A stretch of 64,000 nt of DNA, from the NCBI RefSeq assembly GCF_007995095.1, contig NZ_VOPY01000001.1, forward strand, positions 583,001 to 647,000. The letters run 5' to 3'. The translations under genes and the position numbers were made by a program. The notes beneath the pieces were generated by a model. It did no database searches and was not told the origin of the DNA. It saw nothing but the letters and a program-made list of their open reading frames with translations. The DNA comes from Flavisphingopyxis soli (GTDB taxonomy: Bacteria; Pseudomonadota; Alphaproteobacteria; Sphingomonadales; Sphingomonadaceae). Shown in pieces: positions 42,403 to 52,100 of the stretch (position 1 is the stretch's first letter; each line of letters begins with the position of its first letter).

Positions 42403-44523
42403 TCAATTGCCATCAGCAGGAGCGGGGACCGGCGGCGGCGACGCAGCCGGCGGGCGGGCGTCGGGAGCGGGGCGGACGCGCAGGCCGTTGCGATCGATGC
42501 GGACGCCCACGCCGCCGATATCGCCTTCGACGCCGATGCCCTGGTCGGGATCGATCGTGATCTCGGGGGGGAGTATCCCCTCGGGCAGCGTGATGTCGGG
42601 AGTTGGCATAGGTTCGGGCTTCGGCTTGGGCCGCGGCGCAGCGCCGGGCAGCGCGCCGGCCATGAAATTGCGCCAGATCCGTGCGGGTGCGCCGCCGCCG
42701 CTGGCGCTGCCGAGCGGGCGATTGTCGTCATGGCCGATCCACACGCCGACGACGAGATCGCCGGCATAACCCACGAACAATGCGTCGCGGCTGTCCTGGC
42801 TGGTGCCGGTCTTGCCATAGGCAGGGACCGACAGGCGCGCGGCGCTGCCGGTGCCGGTGTTGACCGCCGCGCGCAGCAGGTCGCGCAATTGTTCGACGGT
42901 GCGGCTGCCGAGTGCGGTGCGGCCGTCGAACAGCGATCCGAGAAAGCCCTTCTCGGAGCGCTTGAGTGCGTGCGGTTCGACCGGGGCTTCGCCCGCCGCG
43001 ACCGCGGCATAGGCGGCGGTCAGTTCGATCAGCGTCAGGTCGGCGCTGCCCAGTGCGACGCTCGCGTTGGTTGGTAGCTTGTGCGTGATACCGAGCTCGT
43101 CGGCGGCGCGCTGGATCGCTTCGTGGCCGAGGCGATTGTAGAGGCGCACCGCGACGACGTTGCTCGAATGCGCGAACGCCTGGCGCAGCGTGATCTCGCC
43201 GCGATAGCGCCCGCCCGCATTGCTCGGTCGATAGCTGCCGCTGTCGATCGGGGTGTCGCTGACCAGCGTGTCGGGGGTCAGGCCCGAGCGCAGGGCAGCG
43301 AGATAGACGACCAGCTTGAAGGTCGAACCCGGCTGGCGTTCGGCCTGCGTTGCGCGATTGAACGGCGAGGCATCGTAATCGCGCCCGCCGACCATGGCGA
43401 CCACCTCTCCGTTCTTGCGCATCGCCACCAGCGCGACCTGGGCGCCGCGCGGGGCACCGCTGCGCGCGACCTGCTCGGCAAGCCGCTGGAGCTTCCGGTC
43501 GAGCGTCGTGACGACCTTTTCGCCGGCATAGCCGCTGCCGCGCTCGGTACGCGCCTCGGTCATCGCCCAGTCGGCGAAATAGCTGCCACGCGCGAGGCTG
43601 GGCGGCGGGCGATGATCGACGCTCGCCAGCGGGACCGCCTTGGCCGCCGCCGGCGTCAGGTAACCGGCGTCGACCATCGCTGCGAGAACGACGCGCTCGC
43701 GGGCCTGAGCACCCTCGATGTTGTTGGTCGGCGCATAGCGCGACGGCGCCTTCATCAGCCCCGCGAGCATCGCCGCCTGGGTCAGCGTGAGGCGCTCGGG
43801 CTGGCGATAGAAATAGTGCATCGAGGCGGCGCGCAGGCCGTAGGTGTTGTCGCCGAAATAGGCGTTCGAGAGATAGCGTTCGAGGATCTGGTCCTTGGTC
43901 AGCCATGCCTCGAGCCACAAAGCGATCGGCAGTTCCTGAAGCTTGCGCCCGATCGTCCGCTGGTTTTCGAGATAGGTGATCTTGGCGAGCTGCTGGGTGA
44001 TCGTGCTGCCGCCTTGGAGCCCGGCATCGCCCCGGATGTTGCTCCACAGCGCGCGCCCGATGCCGAGCGGGTCGATGCCCCAATGATCGTAGAAGCGGCG
44101 ATCCTCGATGGCGAGGAACGCGTGCGCGACGTGCGGCGGCAAGTCGGCGATCCTGACCGCGCGGTCGGTGATCGCGCCGGCGCGGACGAACGGCGTGCCG
44201 TCCGCGCTGGCGAGCGTCAGTTGCGGCGGGACGATCGGCTGTGCGGTGCGCGACACCGGCGCGAAGATCGCCAGCCATGCCAGCAGCACGAGCAACGCGG
44301 CGAGGATCGCGAGCGCGGCGCGCTTGAGCCAGAGCGGGCGGCGCCACCATGGTGTCGTGGGTTTGGTCGGCGTATCGGGGCCGGGGATATCGGCAGGGTC
44401 GAGCCATGGCGCGAACGTGCCGTCGCCTGCGCCGGCGGCAGCGATGGCATAAGGCGTATCGGGCTCGGGTGGGCGGGTGCCGCCATAGCCGTCGGGCAGC
44501 GCAAATGGGTCTTCGTCGGCCAT
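42403..44523 (-). CDS. Bifunctional penicillin-binding protein 1A/1C-type (transglycosylase/transpeptidase)
   Basis: 706 residues. A proline-rich cytoplasmic tail is followed by one membrane helix (ALAILAALLVLLAWLAIFAP), then the glycosyltransferase 51 domain (FLAIEDRRFYDHWGIDPLGI; GGSTITQQLAK; ILERYLSNAYFG) and a transpeptidase domain with the SxxK serine in RQPGSTFKL, then SSN and KTGT (YGKTGTSQDSRDALFVGY). It polymerises and crosslinks peptidoglycan in the periplasm. The C-terminus is Pro-rich. All key residues are present. Confidence 0.95.
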   Translation of the reverse strand: MADEDPFALPDGYGGTRPPEPDTPYAIAAAGAGDGTFAPWLDPADIPGPDTPTKPTTPWWRRPLWLKRAALAILAALLVLLAWLAIFAPVSRTAQPIVPPQLTLASADGTPFVRAGAITDRAVRIADLPPHVAHAFLAIEDRRFYDHWGIDPLGIGRALWSNIRGDAGLQGGSTITQQLAKITYLENQRTIGRKLQELPIALWLEAWLTKDQILERYLSNAYFGDNTYGLRAASMHYFYRQPERLTLTQAAMLAGLMKAPSRYAPTNNIEGAQARERVVLAAMVDAGYLTPAAAKAVPLASVDHRPPPSLARGSYFADWAMTEARTERGSGYAGEKVVTTLDRKLQRLAEQVARSGAPRGAQVALVAMRKNGEVVAMVGGRDYDASPFNRATQAERQPGSTFKLVVYLAALRSGLTPDTLVSDTPIDSGSYRPSNAGGRYRGEITLRQAFAHSSNVVAVRLYNRLGHEAIQRAADELGITHKLPTNASVALGSADLTLIELTAAYAAVAAGEAPVEPHALKRSEKGFLGSLFDGRTALGSRTVEQLRDLLRAAVNTGTGSAARLSVPAYGKTGTSQDSRDALFVGYAGDLVVGVWIGHDDNRPLGSASGGGAPARIWRNFMAGALPGAAPRPKPKPEPMPTPDITLPEGILPPEITIDPDQGIGVEGDIGGVGVRIDRNGLRVRPAPDARPPAASPPPVPAPADGN

Positions 44524-44643
44524 CGGGCTGTATTAGCGGGGCATGACACAAAGTGCGAGCCTCAATTGTCGGTGGAACGGGTGACGGCGTGCGCCGTTGA
44601 GGATGTGACGCCCTGATCCCTTGCGACGACGAAGGAAATTCCC

Positions 44644-46014
44644 GTGACCATCACCACGCGCAACCCTGCCACCGGAGAGACGCTCGAAACTTATGAGACG
44701 CTCGATGAGGCGGGGATCGACCGCGCGCTCGACCACGCCGCAGCAGCGTATCGCGACTGGCGATCGACCTCATATGCGACGCGCATGACGCTGCTCGGCA
44801 AGATCGCCGATGCATTTGCGAGCAACCGCGAGAAGCTCGCGCGGCAGACTTCGCTCGAAATGGGCAAGACCTATGCGAGTGCGCTGGCCGAAGCCGATAA
44901 GTGCGTCGCCGCGTTTCGTTATTACGCGACGCGCGGGGCGGAATTCCTGGGCGATACCAGGATCGACCTCGGCGGCGGCAAGTCGGCGACCGCGCGCTGG
45001 ATGCCGCATGGACCGGTGCTTGCGGTGATGCCGTGGAATTTCCCGCTATGGCAGGTCGTGCGCTTCCTCGCGCCGACGATCATGGCGGGCAATGTCGCCT
45101 TGCTCAAACATGCCAGCATCAGCATGGGAACCGCGCGACTGATGGAAGAGGCCGTCCGCGAGGCGGGCGCGCCTGAAGGGCTGTTCCAGGCGCTGATGAT
45201 CGGATCGAAGCCAGTCGAGGCGATCATCGCCGACGATCGCGTCGTCGCGGTGACGCTGACCGGGAGCGAGGGCGCAGGGCAAGCGGTCGCACAGGCGGCG
45301 GGCAAGGCGCTCAAGAAGGTCGTGCTCGAACTCGGCGGGTCGGACCCGTTCATCGTCATGCCGTCGGCCGATCTCGACGTCGCGGTCGAGATGGCAGTCA
45401 AGGCGCGCATCCAGAACACCGGGCAAAGCTGTATCTGCGGCAAGCGGATGATCGTTCACCGCGATATCTACGCTGATTTCCGCGAGCGCTTCTGCGACGC
45501 GATGAAGGCGGTGACATGGGGCGATCCGTTTGACGAGAAAACCGACATGGGCCCGCTGTCGAGCGTCGAGCAACGCGATACCGTGCTCGACCAGCTCGCG
45601 AAGCTCAAGGCCAAGGGGGCGAAATTATTGTTCGGCGGCGAAGCGGTCGGCGAGCGTGGCGCGTTCATGAATGCAGGCGTGCTCGTCGATGTGCCGGTCG
45701 ACGATCCCATCGCGCACGAAGAGCTGTTCGGCCCGGTCGCCATGCTGTTCGAAGCGAGCGACGCCGAAGACGCGCTGCGGATCGCCAACAGCGTGCCGTT
45801 CGGGCTCGGCTCGGCAGTGTTCACCAACGACGCCGACGAGCAGGCGCTGTTTGCCGACCGGATCGAGGCGGGGATGGTCGCGATTAATCAGATGCTCGCC
45901 TCGGCGCCCGAAGCCCCGTTCGGCGGGATCAAGCGATCGGGTCATGGTCGTGAGCTCGGCCCGTGGGGCCTGCACGAATTCATGAATTTGAAGACGATTA
46001 TGCGCTCCGCCTAG
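44644..46014 (+). CDS. NAD(P)-dependent succinate-semialdehyde dehydrogenase-like aldehyde dehydrogenase
   Basis: 456 residues, GTG start with AAGGAA upstream. Aldehyde dehydrogenase fold: PWNFPLWQVVRFLAPTIMAG, the catalytic Glu in VVLELGGSDPFIV and the catalytic Cys in NTGQSCICGKRM, then EAPFGGIKRSGHGRELG near the end. Shape and length match the Sad/GabD group oxidising succinic semialdehyde. Convergent with clpA. Confidence 0.92.
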   Translation: MTITTRNPATGETLETYETLDEAGIDRALDHAAAAYRDWRSTSYATRMTLLGKIADAFASNREKLARQTSLEMGKTYASALAEADKCVAAFRYYATRGAEFLGDTRIDLGGGKSATARWMPHGPVLAVMPWNFPLWQVVRFLAPTIMAGNVALLKHASISMGTARLMEEAVREAGAPEGLFQALMIGSKPVEAIIADDRVVAVTLTGSEGAGQAVAQAAGKALKKVVLELGGSDPFIVMPSADLDVAVEMAVKARIQNTGQSCICGKRMIVHRDIYADFRERFCDAMKAVTWGDPFDEKTDMGPLSSVEQRDTVLDQLAKLKAKGAKLLFGGEAVGERGAFMNAGVLVDVPVDDPIAHEELFGPVAMLFEASDAEDALRIANSVPFGLGSAVFTNDADEQALFADRIEAGMVAINQMLASAPEAPFGGIKRSGHGRELGPWGLHEFMNLKTIMRSA

Positions 46015-46046
46015 CCGTTCAGGGTACGGCCAGGCGGAGGTGGCGC

Positions 46047-48380
46047 CTATTCGGTCGTGCTGGTCTGTTTTGCCGAAGGCTTTTTGGGCTTTTTTGCCGC
46101 AGCCTTCTTGCGCTTGGGCGGTGCGGGCGAGATTTCGAAGGTCGGCTGGCCGTCCTTCATGCGAACATGGACCTCGCCGCCATTGACCAGCTTGCCGAAC
46201 AACAATTCCTCGGCGAGCGGCTGCTTGATCTTTTCTTGGATCAGCCGGCCCATCGGGCGCGCGCCGTAGAGCTTGTCATAGCCCTTGGCGGTCAGCCATT
46301 CGCGGGCATCGTCGTCGAGCTTGATGTGGACATCGCGATCGGCGAGCTGGAGCTCGAGCTGGAGGATGAACTTGTCGACCACGCGGGCGACGACTTCGGG
46401 CGGCAGATAGCCGAACGGTACGATCGCATCGAGCCGGTTGCGGAATTCGGGGGTGAACATCTTCTTCACCGCCTCTTCCTGGACGTCGTCGCGCGACATG
46501 TCGCCGAAACCGATGCTTTCGCGCGCCATGTCGCTGGCGCCGGCATTGGTCGTCATGATCAGGATGACATTGCGGAAATCGACGGTCTTGCCGTGGTGAT
46601 CGGTCAGCTTGCCGTTGTCCATCACCTGCAACAGAATGTTGAACAGGTCGGGATGCGCCTTTTCGATCTCGTCGAGCAGCAGGACCGAATGTGGCTGCTG
46701 GTCGACCGCGTCGGTCAGCAGGCCGCCCTGATCGTAACCGACATAGCCCGGAGGCGCGCCAATCAGCCGGCTGACCGAATGGCGTTCCATATATTCGGAC
46801 ATGTCGAAGCGCTGCAGCGGGATGCCGAGCACCGCCGACAGCTGGCGTGCGACCTCGGTCTTGCCGACGCCGGTCGGGCCGGTGAACAGATAGTTGCCGA
46901 TCGGCTTGTCGGGATCACGCAGGCCTGCACGGCTGAGCTTGATCGCCGAGGCAAGCCGGTCGATCGCCGCATCCTGGCCGAATACGACGCGCTTCAAGTC
47001 GGTCTCGAGATGCTGGAGCACCGACTTGTCGTCGGACGACACCGTCTTGGGCGGGATGCGCGCCATCGTCGAGATGACCATCTCGATTTCCTTCGGCGTG
47101 ATCGTCTTGCGCCGCTTCGACGGGGCGACGAGCATCTGCATCGCGCCGACCTCGTCGATCACGTCGATCGCCTTGTCGGGCAATTTGCGGTCGTTGATGT
47201 AGCGTGCGCTAAGCTCGACCGCCGCCTTGATCGCGTCGGGCGTGTACTTGACCGAATGATGGCCCTCGAATGCGCTGCGCAGACCGGTCAGAATCTTGAT
47301 CGTGTCGTCGATCGTCGGTTCGTTGATGTCGATCTTCTGGAAGCGGCGCAGCAGCGCGCGGTCCTTTTCGAAATGGTTGCGGAATTCCTTGTAGGTGGTC
47401 GAACCGATGCAGCGGATGACGCCACCCGAAAGCGCGGGCTTGAGCAGGTTCGAAGCATCCATCGCGCCGCCCGAGGTCGCGCCTGCGCCGATCACGGTGT
47501 GGATCTCATCGATGAACAGGATCGCGTGCGGCATTTTTTCAAGCTCGGTCACGACCGCCTTGAGACGCTCCTCGAAATCGCCGCGATAGCGCGTGCCCGC
47601 CAGCAGCGCACCCATGTCGAGCGAATAGATCACCGCTTCGGTGAGGACTTCGGGAACTGCGCCCTCGATGATCTTGCGTGCCAGGCCTTCCGCGATCGCG
47701 GTCTTGCCGACACCGGGATCGCCGACATAGAGCGGGTTGTTCTTCGAACGGCGGCAGAGGATCTGGATCGTTCGATCGACCTCGGCCGAGCGCCCGATCA
47801 GCGGATCGACGCGGCCCTCCTTGGCCTTTTCGTTGAGGTTGACGGTGAACTGGTCGAGCGCCGATTCCTTCTTCGACTTGGTTTCGCTTTTGCTTTCCTT
47901 GCCCTCGTCGCTCTCGCTCGTCTCGGCTGCCGAGGGCGATCCGCCCTTGCCGACGCCGTGGCTGATGAAACTGACCGCGTCGAGCCGGCTCATGTCCTGC
48001 TGCTGGAGGAAATAGACGGCATAGCTCTCGCGTTCGGAAAACAGCGCGACGAGGACGTTGCCGCCGGTCACTTCGTCCTTGCCCGATGACTGAACGTGGA
48101 GGATCGCGCGCTGGATGACGCGCTGGAATCCCGTCGTCGGCGAGGGATCGGGTTCGCCTTCGATCTTGAGCGATTCAAGCTCGGTATCGAGATAATGTTC
48201 GACCGTGTCCTTGAGCTCGCCGAGCGCGACGCCGCACGCGCGCATCACTTCGGAAGCATGCTCGTCGCCGGTCAGCGCGAGCAGCAGATGCTCGAGCGTG
48301 GCATATTCGTGATGGCGATCGGACGCGTTTTTCAGCGCCTGATGCAGGGTTTTTTCAAGGCTTTCGGCGAAAATGGCCAT
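46047..48380 (-). CDS. clpA: ATP-dependent Clp protease ATP-binding subunit ClpA
   Basis: 777 residues from ATG 48380 (a TTG one codon upstream is less likely). Hexameric AAA+ unfoldase feeding proteins to ClpP. The N-domain [20 protein letters not shown] binds ClpS; the first AAA+ module has [18 protein letters not shown] and the second [19 protein letters not shown] with [20 protein letters not shown]. The C-terminal tail is Lys-rich ([19 protein letters not shown]). clpS is not adjacent; a DUF1192 gene lies upstream. Confidence 0.97.
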   Translation of the reverse strand: MAIFAESLEKTLHQALKNASDRHHEYATLEHLLLALTGDEHASEVMRACGVALGELKDTVEHYLDTELESLKIEGEPDPSPTTGFQRVIQRAILHVQSSGKDEVTGGNVLVALFSERESYAVYFLQQQDMSRLDAVSFISHGVGKGGSPSAAETSESDEGKESKSETKSKKESALDQFTVNLNEKAKEGRVDPLIGRSAEVDRTIQILCRRSKNNPLYVGDPGVGKTAIAEGLARKIIEGAVPEVLTEAVIYSLDMGALLAGTRYRGDFEERLKAVVTELEKMPHAILFIDEIHTVIGAGATSGGAMDASNLLKPALSGGVIRCIGSTTYKEFRNHFEKDRALLRRFQKIDINEPTIDDTIKILTGLRSAFEGHHSVKYTPDAIKAAVELSARYINDRKLPDKAIDVIDEVGAMQMLVAPSKRRKTITPKEIEMVISTMARIPPKTVSSDDKSVLQHLETDLKRVVFGQDAAIDRLASAIKLSRAGLRDPDKPIGNYLFTGPTGVGKTEVARQLSAVLGIPLQRFDMSEYMERHSVSRLIGAPPGYVGYDQGGLLTDAVDQQPHSVLLLDEIEKAHPDLFNILLQVMDNGKLTDHHGKTVDFRNVILIMTTNAGASDMARESIGFGDMSRDDVQEEAVKKMFTPEFRNRLDAIVPFGYLPPEVVARVVDKFILQLELQLADRDVHIKLDDDAREWLTAKGYDKLYGARPMGRLIQEKIKQPLAEELLFGKLVNGGEVHVRMKDGQPTFEISPAPPKRKKAAAKKPKKPSAKQTSTTE

Positions 48381-48502
48381 CAATCACTCCGGTCGGGCGA
48401 TGGGATCGCAAACGCTGCTCGGGATGTGCAACGGCATGTCCCGCCCGCTGTTAACAATTTGGGGAAGCGCCGCGAAACATGCAAGGGCGCTCGGTCCATC
48501 GC

Positions 48503-48703
48503 TCAGGACTTTCGGAACAGCGCGTCGGCGCTTGCCATGTGATCGCGCGCGAACGACAGCTTGGCTTCGGCCCTGACGATTTCCTGTTTGAGCGCGGCGA
48601 TGCGCGCGTCGAGTTCGGCCACCGAGAGCAGGTCGAGATCCTCGCGGAGCAGCGCGTCGAGGGCGTCGGCGCGGCGGCGCGGCAGGTCTTCGTCGATATT
48701 CAT
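48503..48703 (-). CDS. DUF1192 domain protein
   Basis: 66 residues, acidic N-terminus (MNIDEDLPRRRADALDALLR) and a coiled-coil-like C-terminal helix with the family motif LSVAELDARIAALKQEIVRA. DUF1192 proteins are short and found throughout alphaproteobacteria, with unknown function. It lies upstream of clpA on the same strand and is divergent from the oxidoreductase gene. Confidence 0.88.
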   Translation of the reverse strand: MNIDEDLPRRRADALDALLREDLDLLSVAELDARIAALKQEIVRAEAKLSFARDHMASADALFRKS

Positions 48704-48772
48704 CGTTGGGGAGTGTTGACCGCGTGCGGCTTGCTGTCAATATCGCCGCCCATCCCGCCAAGAGGTATCGCC

Positions 48773-49771
48773 ATGACCAGCACAGCCGAAACGATGACCG
48801 TTATCGCGATCCGCGAGGCAGGTGATCCCGATGTCCTGGTGCCCGAAACGCTGCCGGTGCCAACGCCGGGCGCGGGCGAGGTGCTGGTTCGCGTCGCCGC
48901 TTCGGGGGTCAATCGCCCTGATGTGCTGCAACGCCGCGGCATGTATCCGCCGCCAGCCGGAGCGTCGCCGATCCCGGGGCTCGAAATCGCCGGAGAGGTC
49001 GTCGCGCTCGGCGAAGGGGTCGATGCGTCGATGGCGGGTGCGCGCGTCTGCGGCCTTGTCGCGGGCGGCGGCTATGCCGAATATTGCCTCGTCCCGGCGG
49101 CGCAGTGCCTGGTGGTTCCCGACGGCCTGTCGATGATCGAGGCCGCGGCGCTGCCCGAAACGTTGTTCACCGTCTGGTCGAACCTGTTCCAGCGCGGCGG
49201 GGCCAAGGCGGGCGACACCGTCCTTGTCCACGGCGGCACCAGTGGCATCGGCACGATGGCAATCGCCCTGTGTAACGCGATGGACATCGCGATCATCGTG
49301 ACGTGCGGCAGCGCGGAAAAATGCGCGGCGGCGCTTGAGGCGGGGGCCGATCACGCGATCAACTACAAGACCGAGGATTTTGTCGAGGCGGTGACCGAGG
49401 CGACCGAGGGGCAGGGTGTTGCCGTCGTGCTCGACATGATCGGCGGCGATTATGTGCCACGCAACCTTGCCTGTCTTGCCGAGGACGGACGGCATGTGTC
49501 GATCGCATTCCAGCGCGGGATGACCGCCGAGATCGGCATCGTCGACATCATGCGCCGCCGCCTGACGCTGACCGGATCGACGCTGCGCCCGCGCGGTGCG
49601 GACTTCAAGGCGGCGCTGGCGAGCGACATCCGTGAGCATGTCTGGCCGCTCGTCGCGGCGGGCAAGGTGCGCCCGGTGATCGATCGCAGCTTCCCGCTTT
49701 CCAAAGCGAACGCGGCGCACAGCCGGATGGAGGCGGGCGACCATGTCGGCAAGATCGTTCTGGTGATCTAG
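48773..49771 (+). CDS. NAD(P)H-quinone oxidoreductase, zinc-independent MDR family
   Basis: 332 residues from the ATG at 48773 (AGAGG upstream); a frame from 48479 is not supported. Medium-chain dehydrogenase/reductase fold: VRVAASGVNRPDVLQRRGMY, GLEIAGEVVALGEGV, and the NADPH site VLVHGGTSGIGTMAIALCNA. No zinc ligands, as in quinone oxidoreductases of the PIG3/QorA type. Cytoplasmic; reduces quinones. Confidence 0.93.
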   Translation: MTSTAETMTVIAIREAGDPDVLVPETLPVPTPGAGEVLVRVAASGVNRPDVLQRRGMYPPPAGASPIPGLEIAGEVVALGEGVDASMAGARVCGLVAGGGYAEYCLVPAAQCLVVPDGLSMIEAAALPETLFTVWSNLFQRGGAKAGDTVLVHGGTSGIGTMAIALCNAMDIAIIVTCGSAEKCAAALEAGADHAINYKTEDFVEAVTEATEGQGVAVVLDMIGGDYVPRNLACLAEDGRHVSIAFQRGMTAEIGIVDIMRRRLTLTGSTLRPRGADFKAALASDIREHVWPLVAAGKVRPVIDRSFPLSKANAAHSRMEAGDHVGKIVLVI

Positions 49772-49897
49772 ACGCGCCCCGTTCGGTCGCTGCGGTCGCA
49801 TGCGTACCCCTTGCCGAAATGCGCGGCTCGGGCTAAAGGAGCGCCATGTTTACGGCCGCTCCGTCTGGGGCGGCCCTTTATTTATGGAGATGCCGTC

Positions 49898-50677
49898 ATG
49901 GCACAGGATAAACCCACCCCGTTGATGCCGCACGCGACCGCCAGCTGGCTGGTCGACCACACTTCGCTGACCTTCGAACAGGTCGCCGAATTCTGCGGCA
50001 TCCACATCCTCGAAGTCCAGGCGATCGCCGACGAGACCGCCGGCACCAAATATACCGGACGCGATCCGGTTCACGCGCACGAGCTGACCAACGAGGAAAT
50101 CGAAAAGGGTCAGGCCGATCCCGAGTACAGCCTCGTCATGTCGAAGGGTCCCGATCAGGTCCGCCGGACCAAGGGTCCGCGCTATACGCCGGTGTCGAAG
50201 CGCCAGGACAAGCCCGACGGCATTGCCTGGCTGATCAAGAACCATCCCGAGATTTCGGACGGCGCGATCGGCAAGCTGATCGGCACGACGCGCAACACGA
50301 TCAACGCGATCCGCGATCGCGAACATTGGAACATCGCCAACATCGTCCCCAAGGACCCCGTCACGCTCGGCCTGTGCACGCAGCGCGAGCTCGACGCGAT
50401 CGTCGCCAAGGCGGCGAAGAAGGCGGGCATCGAGAACCAGTCGGATACGCGTTTCGACGGCGACAAGGCTGCCTTGCTTGATGAGTTGCGCGCCGAGCGC
50501 ACCGCCAACAAGCTGGCCGCCGAACGGGCGCTGGCTGCCGAAGAGGCCGCTGCCAACGGCGAAGTCCCGGCCGAGCTCGACGTTCTCCAGGACGCGCTGC
50601 GCAAGCAGAACGAGGAAGAGGCGCGCCGTGCGCCTTCACTTCCCGTCGGCGTCGAGGATCCGTTCAAGAAGGACTGA
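49898..50677 (+). CDS. trcR: DUF1013 cell-cycle transcriptional regulator TrcR
   Basis: 259 residues; GGAG seven bases upstream of the ATG. Opens MAQDKPTPLMPHATASWLVD and shows the conserved DUF1013 stretch KGPRYTPVSKRQDKPDGIAW, LIKNHPEISDGAIGKLIGTT, RNTINAIRDREHWN (a helix-turn-helix). DUF1013 proteins are essential or near-essential in alphaproteobacteria; the Caulobacter member TrcR acts with RNA polymerase. The C-terminal 70 residues are a charged coil. Confidence 0.9.
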   Translation: MAQDKPTPLMPHATASWLVDHTSLTFEQVAEFCGIHILEVQAIADETAGTKYTGRDPVHAHELTNEEIEKGQADPEYSLVMSKGPDQVRRTKGPRYTPVSKRQDKPDGIAWLIKNHPEISDGAIGKLIGTTRNTINAIRDREHWNIANIVPKDPVTLGLCTQRELDAIVAKAAKKAGIENQSDTRFDGDKAALLDELRAERTANKLAAERALAAEEAAANGEVPAELDVLQDALRKQNEEEARRAPSLPVGVEDPFKKD

Positions 50678-50687
50678 GCGTGACGGC

Positions 50688-52061
50688 CTAGGCGGCTTCG
50701 CTCGCCCGGCTGCGCATGTCCTGTCCGAGCATCTCGCCGACGAGAAAGGCGAGCTCGAGGCTCTGCGCCGCGTTGAGTCGCGGATCGCAATGCGTGTGAT
50801 AGCGGTCGGATAGACCGTCGGCAGTGATCGCTACCGCGCCACCGGTGCATTCGGTCACGTCGAGCCCGGTCATTTCGACATGGACCCCGCCGGGGAAGCT
50901 GCCCTCTGCGCGGTGAATCGCGAAATAGTCCTTCACTTCGGTCAGGATGCGGTCGAACGGGCGCGTCTTCAATCCGCTCGCGGTGCGCACGACATTGGCG
51001 TGCATCGGATCGCTGCACCAGGTGACTTCATGCCCCTCGCGCGCGACCGCGGCGATCAGCGGCGGCAGGTGACGGCCGATCAGGTCGCTGCCCATCCGCG
51101 TGATCAGCGTGATCCGGCCCGCCTCGCGCTTCGGATTGAGCGTGTCGAGCAGCGCGACAAGCGTATCGGGAGCGAGCGACGGACCGCATTTGATCCCGAT
51201 CGGATTGGCGATGCCGCGCAGGAACTCGATATGCGCCGAGCCTTCGAAGCGCGTCCGGTCGCCGACCCAGAGAAAGTGCGCCGATGTGCCGAAATATTCG
51301 CCCGTCGCCGGATCAGCGCGCGCCATCGCCTGCTCATAGGGCAACAGCAGGGCTTCGTGGCCGGTGAAGAACCGCACGGTTTGCAAGCTCGGCTGGGTCC
51401 GCGGATCGATGCCGCACGCTTCCATGAAATCGAGCGCGTCGCCGATCCGGTCGGCGAGCGCGCGATAGCGGTCGGCCCACGGGCTCTGGTTCATGAAGGC
51501 GTGCGTCCAGCTCTGCACTTCGCGCAGATTGGCGTAGCCGCCCGAGCTCATCGCGCGCAGATGGTTGAGCGTCGCGGCCGATTGCGAATGCGCGCGCAGC
51601 ATCCGCGCCGGATCGGCGTGCCGGGCCTCCGCGGTAAAGGCGATGTCATTGATGCTGTCGCCGCGCCAGGCGGGAAGCGTCACGTCGCCGTGCGTTTCGC
51701 TGGGGGCGGACCGCGGCTTGGCGAACTGTCCCGCCATTCGCCCCATCTTCACGATCGGCAGCTTCGACGCATAGGTCAGCACTGCCGCCATCTGGAGGAT
51801 GACGCGAAAGGTGTCGCGGATCGCATCGGGGTGGAAATTGACGAAGGTTTCGGCGCAATCGCCCGCCTGGAGCAGGAAGGCACGGCCCGCGCCCGCCTCG
51901 CCGAGCGAGCGTTTGAGCTCGCGCGCCTCGCCGGCGAAGACGAGCGGTGGCTGCGTCGACAGCTGTTGCGTGACCGCGGCAAGCGCCGCCTTGTCGTCGT
52001 AATCGGGCAATTGCCGCGCTTCGCATGCCTGCCAGCTATCGGGGGTCCATCGTCGGGTCAT
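50688..52061 (-). CDS. aroG: Class II 3-deoxy-7-phosphoheptulonate synthase
   Basis: 457 residues. First enzyme of the shikimate pathway, condensing PEP with erythrose 4-phosphate. Class II (plant-like) signature: RRWTPDSWQACEARQLPDY at the N-terminus, LLQAGDCAETFVNFHPDAIR, and GVHVEMTGLDVTECTGGAVA near the end with metal ligands. Class II is usual in sphingomonads. Convergent with trcR. Confidence 0.96.
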   Translation of the reverse strand: MTRRWTPDSWQACEARQLPDYDDKAALAAVTQQLSTQPPLVFAGEARELKRSLGEAGAGRAFLLQAGDCAETFVNFHPDAIRDTFRVILQMAAVLTYASKLPIVKMGRMAGQFAKPRSAPSETHGDVTLPAWRGDSINDIAFTAEARHADPARMLRAHSQSAATLNHLRAMSSGGYANLREVQSWTHAFMNQSPWADRYRALADRIGDALDFMEACGIDPRTQPSLQTVRFFTGHEALLLPYEQAMARADPATGEYFGTSAHFLWVGDRTRFEGSAHIEFLRGIANPIGIKCGPSLAPDTLVALLDTLNPKREAGRITLITRMGSDLIGRHLPPLIAAVAREGHEVTWCSDPMHANVVRTASGLKTRPFDRILTEVKDYFAIHRAEGSFPGGVHVEMTGLDVTECTGGAVAITADGLSDRYHTHCDPRLNAAQSLELAFLVGEMLGQDMRSRASEAA

Positions 52062-52100
52062 GCGCCTGATAATAGGGACGGGCGCGCGCTAGCGCCAGCC

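Noticed and set aside
45963-48089. 708-codon open frame antisense to clpA
   Set aside because: Stop-free antisense frames are expected in very GC-rich genes; the product is Arg/Asp/Leu-rich with no domain, and clpA is certain.
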